NCBI GenBank assembly: GCA_016934645.1
Contig: JAFGSL010000543.1
Span: 1-6,668, forward strand
Length of the DNA stretch: 6,668 bases
Origin: Anaerolineae bacterium
Lineage (GTDB): Bacteria; Chloroflexota; Anaerolineae; B4-G1; SLSP01
Direction of reading: 5' to 3'
The notes under the pieces were generated by a model. The model worked only from the letters and a program-made list of their open reading frames with translations. It made no database searches and was not told the DNA's origin. The translations under genes and the position numbers were made by a program. Below are positions 4,100 to 6,668 of this stretch, piece after piece. Positions within the stretch are counted from its first letter, which is position 1. Every line of letters starts with the position of its first letter.

Positions 4100-5455
4100 T
4101 TATTTGACAACTATGCCGAAGATCAATCCTGCCAACGTGCTGAACACGGTCACCAGGCTGACGTAAACCGCGGTCTTCTTCTTGTCAATGACCGAGTTGG
4201 TGATAAGGATGGATTGCAGACTCAGTTCTGGATCGGCAAGTAAGTAGGCCAACAAGGGACCACGTTGCATCCCTAATGAAAGAAAGGTCTGTGCAATTGG
4301 CACTTCGACCAATGTGGGGAAGTACATAAAGACACCGAACAATACCCCGGCCAAGTTCGCCCAGACAGTGTTATGTCCGGCCAATGTCGTGATCCACGCG
4401 GCGGGGATCACCGCGCGCGCCATCCCCGCGATGAAGACGCCCACCAGCAGCAACGGGATGATCTGCTTGACGAAGCGCCACATCTCCCACAGCCATTCCT
4501 GGATTTCATAGGTCTCGAATTTCCTGGCGGCCATCCACCAAACCGCGGCCAGCAATAGAATTTCGGCGATGAGCTTGCCGGTGATGCCGATGGTCAGCCC
4601 GGACGCCACCGCCGTCACCTTGAACGACGCGACGATAATCGTGAGCGTGACCAGTCCCAGTGCCACGAACGTCCAAAGAGTGTAGCCCTCATCCACTGTG
4701 TTCAGTCCCTTCCACGCCGTCGCGCCGATGAGGACAAGCAGACCGATCAACAGAACGCCGTGGACGCTCACTCCCTCGATGCCGAGGGAAGGGTTGGGCG
4801 GGACGATGCTATCCAGCCAGCTCTGGAAACCGGGTGCCCATGCTTCACCAAGCGTGAATGTTGCATAACTGCTCGTCAGTAACCCCACTTGCAATGTCCC
4901 GGCGATGAGCGTACCGAGTAGGAGTGCAAAGAAGACCCACACATGCGCGGGGACGGCAGCTTCTGCCCCAAACGCGCCGTTGTTGGTCTCTGTATCGTGC
5001 GCGGCGTCGTCTTTGCGGAAAATCCACGCCATCAACAGGCCAATGCCAATACCAAAGATGATGGAGAGGACAATGCGCGCCAGTGCGATGTCCATCCCGA
5101 TGGCAACGCCCGTGAGGGAGATGGCGAGGATGTTGATCGCCGGGCCGACGAACAGGAACGTGATCGCCGGGCCAAGGCCCGCGCCCTTTTTGTAGATGCT
5201 GGCGAAGAGCGGCATAATCGTGCAAGAACACACAGCCAGCACAAAGCCACCAAGCGCCGAAGCCGGGTACGAAATCCACTTGGGTGTGTTGCGCCCCAGA
5301 TATTTGGTGATGGCTTCCTTGGGCATCAACGCTGCCAGCGCACCCGCGATGAAGAAAGCGGGCAGCAAGCATAGCAACACGTGCGCCGCCAGATACGCCG
5401 CCAGGCTGCCCAGACCGGTTTGCAGAAGCATAGCCACATATTCTAAGATCGTCAT
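4100..5455 (-). CDS. ArsP-type (PF03773) permease, likely metalloid efflux
   Basis: A 451-residue integral membrane protein. I chose the ATG at 5453-5455 because GGAGG lies five bases upstream; an in-frame start at 5533 would read through the operator and promoter. There are about ten to twelve hydrophobic segments, roughly 15-44, 66-86, 93-117, 121-146, 170-196, 230-249, 259-279, 283-310, 329-350, 364-388 and 427-449. The signature AVCSCTIMPLFASIYKKGAGLGPAI... (from 74) with Cys76 and Cys78, then FVGPAINILAI (102-112), identifies the ArsP_1/DUF318 permease family. The second half has MYFPTLVEVPIAQ (377-389). Characterised members export trivalent organoarsenicals; others are linked to copper or zinc. 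The ArsR gene upstream and the redoxins downstream favour arsenic or another thiophilic substrate, but the true substrate cannot be read from sequence alone. Confidence 0.88.
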   Translation of the reverse strand: MTILEYVAMLLQTGLGSLAAYLAAHVLLCLLPAFFIAGALAALMPKEAITKYLGRNTPKWISYPASALGGFVLAVCSCTIMPLFASIYKKGAGLGPAITFLFVGPAINILAISLTGVAIGMDIALARIVLSIIFGIGIGLLMAWIFRKDDAAHDTETNNGAFGAEAAVPAHVWVFFALLLGTLIAGTLQVGLLTSSYATFTLGEAWAPGFQSWLDSIVPPNPSLGIEGVSVHGVLLIGLLVLIGATAWKGLNTVDEGYTLWTFVALGLVTLTIIVASFKVTAVASGLTIGITGKLIAEILLLAAVWWMAARKFETYEIQEWLWEMWRFVKQIIPLLLVGVFIAGMARAVIPAAWITTLAGHNTVWANLAGVLFGVFMYFPTLVEVPIAQTFLSLGMQRGPLLAYLLADPELSLQSILITNSVIDKKKTAVYVSLVTVFSTLAGLIFGIVVK

Positions 5456-5480
5456 ACGACCTCCATGATATAAAAAATCT

Positions 5481-5509
5481 GTTATATGCAACAAATTGCA
5501 TATTTGAAA
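5481..5509 (-). promoter_or_regulatory. Predicted permease promoter
   Basis: On the minus strand, TATAAC (complement of 5481-5486) is a good -10 and TTTCAA (complement of 5504-5509) a weak -35, with a 17-base spacer that the operator fills. The permease ATG lies 25 bases downstream of the -10. The weak -35 makes the exact promoter uncertain, but the operator supports regulation here. Confidence 0.5.
5484..5503. promoter_or_regulatory. ArsR-family operator upstream of the permease
   Basis: ATATGCA-ACAAAT-TGCATAT is a perfect 7-6-7 inverted repeat lying between the arsR stop and the permease start. Its half sites and spacing are identical to those of the repeat at 5916-5935 by the arsR promoter. 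It overlaps the predicted -10 and spacer of the permease promoter. Recurrence of a 20-bp palindrome next to a repressor gene is strong evidence that it is the repressor's binding site. Confidence 0.82.
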
Positions 5510-5552
5510 TGATAAGAAAACCCGAAAGGTCACGAAAACCCTTCAGGACTGA

Positions 5553-5900
5553 TCAGCTACAACACACTTTTTGCTCGGTGCAGTGGGGGCAAGGACACCC
5601 TTCCACACACCGCGCAGGTTGGGCTTCACCCAGGATTTCTTCCAACAGCCCCAAGACGCGTGTATCCACGATCCGGTAATACACGTTGAGGCCATCCTTC
5701 TCATCCAGCACCACGTCCGCTTCGCGCAAAACGCGCAATTGTTGTGAGATATAGGCTTGGGGACGTCCTAAAACGGTCTGGAGATGGCACACACACGCCG
5801 ACCCGCGCCGCAACTCATCCAAGATGTGCAGCCGAGAAGGGTGGGCCAGCAGCCGGAAAATCGCCGCGCCCTGGGTGTATTGAATCGGATTTTCACTCAT
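5553..5900 (-). CDS. ArsR-family metal(loid)-sensing repressor
   Basis: A 115-residue winged-helix repressor starting at the ATG 5898-5900. An in-frame ATG at 5931-5933 is rejected because it lies inside the operator, only two bases downstream of the -10 and ahead of the expected transcription start. No clear ribosome site precedes 5900, so the start is not certain. IFRLLAHPSRLHILDEL (14-30) is the typical ArsR N-terminal helix, SACVCHLQ (34-41) corresponds to the ELCVCDL metal site with Cys36 and Cys38, QAYISQQLRVLREADVV (48-64) is the recognition helix, and LNVYYRI (71-77) the wing. The last 18 residues are a cysteine-rich tail with Cys98, 102, 104, 107, 113 and 114. It should dissociate from DNA on binding As(III)/Sb(III) or a similar ion and free both operators. 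The gene is transcribed towards the permease. Confidence 0.92.
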   Translation of the reverse strand: MSENPIQYTQGAAIFRLLAHPSRLHILDELRRGSACVCHLQTVLGRPQAYISQQLRVLREADVVLDEKDGLNVYYRIVDTRVLGLLEEILGEAQPARCVEGCPCPHCTEQKVCCS

Positions 5901-5915
5901 CGGTATCTGGGTTTT

Positions 5916-5935
5916 ATATGCAGTAATTTGCATAT
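5916..5935. promoter_or_regulatory. ArsR-family operator at the arsR promoter
   Basis: ATATGCA-GTAATT-TGCATAT is a perfect 7-6-7 inverted repeat immediately downstream of the arsR -10 box, covering the expected transcription start. Its half sites are identical to those of the 5484-5503 repeat. Binding here would block RNA polymerase, giving negative autoregulation. Confidence 0.85.
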
Positions 5936-5963
5936 AGTATATACATTATTCAAAGGATGTCAA
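5936..5963 (-). promoter_or_regulatory. Sigma70-type promoter of arsR
   Basis: On the minus strand, TTGACA (complement of 5958-5963, a perfect consensus -35) and TATACT (complement of 5936-5941, five of six) are separated by 16 bases. Transcription should begin near 5928-5930, within the operator, leaving a leader of about 30 bases before the arsR ATG at 5900. The promoter fits in the 70-base gap after the ferredoxin-like gene, so arsR need not depend on read-through. Confidence 0.8.
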
Positions 5964-5970
5964 GATCGAA

Positions 5971-6477
5971 TTAGCGTGGCTTGTATGACTCCAACATTGA
6001 GCGTGGGGGAAAGGTAACTGCTTTGGGCTTGCAGACATTGACGCAGGAGCTGCACCCCACCACGCAGGCGAACGGATCGGCGACCCAGATCTTGCCGTCC
6101 TCAGTGGGGGCCAGACAGTGGGTGCTGCACAACTTGAGACAGACACCGCAGCCATTGCACAGGTCCTCATTGACTGTGGGGAACCAGGGAATCGTCTCGC
6201 GGGGATAGCCGCGCCAGGTTCCGTAGCCGCGCTTACGCGTAGGGCCGCCGCTTTCCAATTGCACCAGATAGGCTGCATACTCCCGCTCGAAGGCTGCGGC
6301 GAACAACTCACGCGCGCTGAGGGGGATATAGTTTTCCCGGTGCAATTGTTTAACAATCTCCATCCCCAGACCCGCGTCACCCGGCTTGCGTCCAGCGGCA
6401 TGCAGGGCGGCAAATGTTTCTTCTAGCCCGCGTAATCCGATCGGGCTGCCATCTACAATGATTTGGTGGTATGACAT
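5971..6477 (-). CDS. 2x[4Fe-4S] ferredoxin-like protein with uncharacterised N-terminal domain
   Basis: A 168-residue protein starting at the ATG 6475-6477, with a weak GAGAAG upstream. The C-terminal third is a bacterial-type dicluster ferredoxin: CNGCGVCLKLC (107-117) and CVVGCSSCVNVCKP (138-151), with the CxxCxxCxxxC and Cx3CxxCx3C spacing expected for two [4Fe-4S] clusters; Cys121 is extra. Residues 1-100 match no domain I can name. They contain a strand-like IIVDG start, a GLEETFAALHAAG helix, ENYIP (48-52), an EREYAAYL helix (64-71) and a Trp/Gly-rich linker. There is no signal peptide, so it is probably cytoplasmic. It lies directly ahead of arsR in the same direction with no terminator between, and may pass electrons to the redoxins or to an enzyme outside the window (inference). 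Its frame stays open upstream to the window edge, but without an ATG, GTG or TTG codon. Confidence 0.85.
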   Translation of the reverse strand: MSYHQIIVDGSPIGLRGLEETFAALHAAGRKPGDAGLGMEIVKQLHRENYIPLSARELFAAAFEREYAAYLVQLESGGPTRKRGYGTWRGYPRETIPWFPTVNEDLCNGCGVCLKLCSTHCLAPTEDGKIWVADPFACVVGCSSCVNVCKPKAVTFPPRSMLESYKPR

Positions 6478-6530
6478 AATCTGCTTCTCATCAAGGGTTC
6501 GTAAAAATATATTTCCCGGATTATGCGCTC

Positions 6531-6629
6531 TAAGCCCCGTCTCGGGGCGCTTTGCACGAGAATTTATTCTTTTACAGACTCCAATACCTTCGCCAATTAA
6601 GGCGAGTCCAGCACCGGTTCGGGCTGGTG
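6531..6629. other. Leader region of the ferredoxin-like gene with two hairpins
   Basis: The 191 bases from 6478 to the window end carry no gene I can support. GCCCCG-TCT-CGGGGC (6534-6548) is a perfect 6-bp stem with a 3-base loop. CACCGG-TTCGGG-CTGGTG (6612-6629) is a 6-bp stem with one G-T pair. Between them is an AT-rich stretch with AGAAT-AA-ATTCT (minus strand, 6560-6571). On the minus strand these would lie in the 5' leader of the ferredoxin-like mRNA. No T-run follows either stem. Confidence 0.35.
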
Positions 6630-6668
6630 AATACAGCCTAAAGCCGTAATGTGCACATAAATGCGAGC

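Noticed and set aside
4905..5374. Plus-strand frames opposite the permease
   Set aside because: They are shadows of a strong membrane-protein gene, with no ribosome sites and Arg/Ala-rich low-quality translations.
5456..5533. Upstream in-frame start for the permease
   Set aside because: It would read through the operator and promoter, and the ATG at 5453-5455 has a clear GGAGG.
5511..5549. Terminator between arsR and the permease
   Set aside because: GAAGGG...CCTTTC forms only a 6-bp stem with a G-T pair and a 9-base loop, followed by GGGTTTTC. It is too weak to call.
5901..5933. Upstream ATG for the ArsR protein (11 extra residues)
   Set aside because: It lies inside the operator and only two bases after the -10 box, so it would not be on the mRNA.

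Overview
The window (about 55% GC by eye, no phage or transposase genes) looks like a chromosomal segment from a member of the Chloroflexota, most likely Anaerolineae-like. I infer this from two things: a secreted beta-propeller-type protein that ends in a VFLPLVLR tail of a kind I associate with that phylum, and intergenic spacers filled with short 7-9 base repeats. No marker gene settles the taxonomy.

Left part, plus strand (1-2555): three genes for exported proteins. The first is the 3' part of an LVIVD-repeat protein whose frame is open at the left edge. Next, after a spacer with two tandem hairpins, is a signal-peptide protein that joins an adhesin-like N-terminal domain to MopE-type metal-binding Asp/Cys repeats. 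Its stop overlaps the start of the third gene (TAATG), a small secreted protein with a C-terminal membrane helix.

Boundary (2556-2753): a short CACAGAG-type repeat, the 3' two thirds of a tRNA-Lys(CTT) with no 5' half, and a strong bidirectional terminator between the two converging gene sets.

Right part, minus strand (6477 down to 2754): a seven-gene metalloid/redox cluster. In transcription order it holds a two-cluster 4Fe-4S ferredoxin-like protein, an ArsR-family repressor, an ArsP-type permease and four different thioredoxin-fold mini-proteins of 81-89 residues. Their active-site motifs are CPKC, CANC, CPGC and CSGG. The same perfect inverted repeat, ATATGCA-N6-TGCATAT, occurs at the arsR promoter and again in the spacer of the permease promoter, which predicts that the repressor controls itself and the permease-redoxin genes separately.

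Working model (inference): the repressor senses arsenic or a related thiophilic metal(loid) through its cysteines. Derepression yields the permease for export, the redoxins to bind or reduce the substrate or to recycle thiols, and possibly the ferredoxin as an electron source. The tandem set of four redoxins, ending in a monothiol version, and the uncharacterised ferredoxin N-terminus are the parts most likely to be undescribed.
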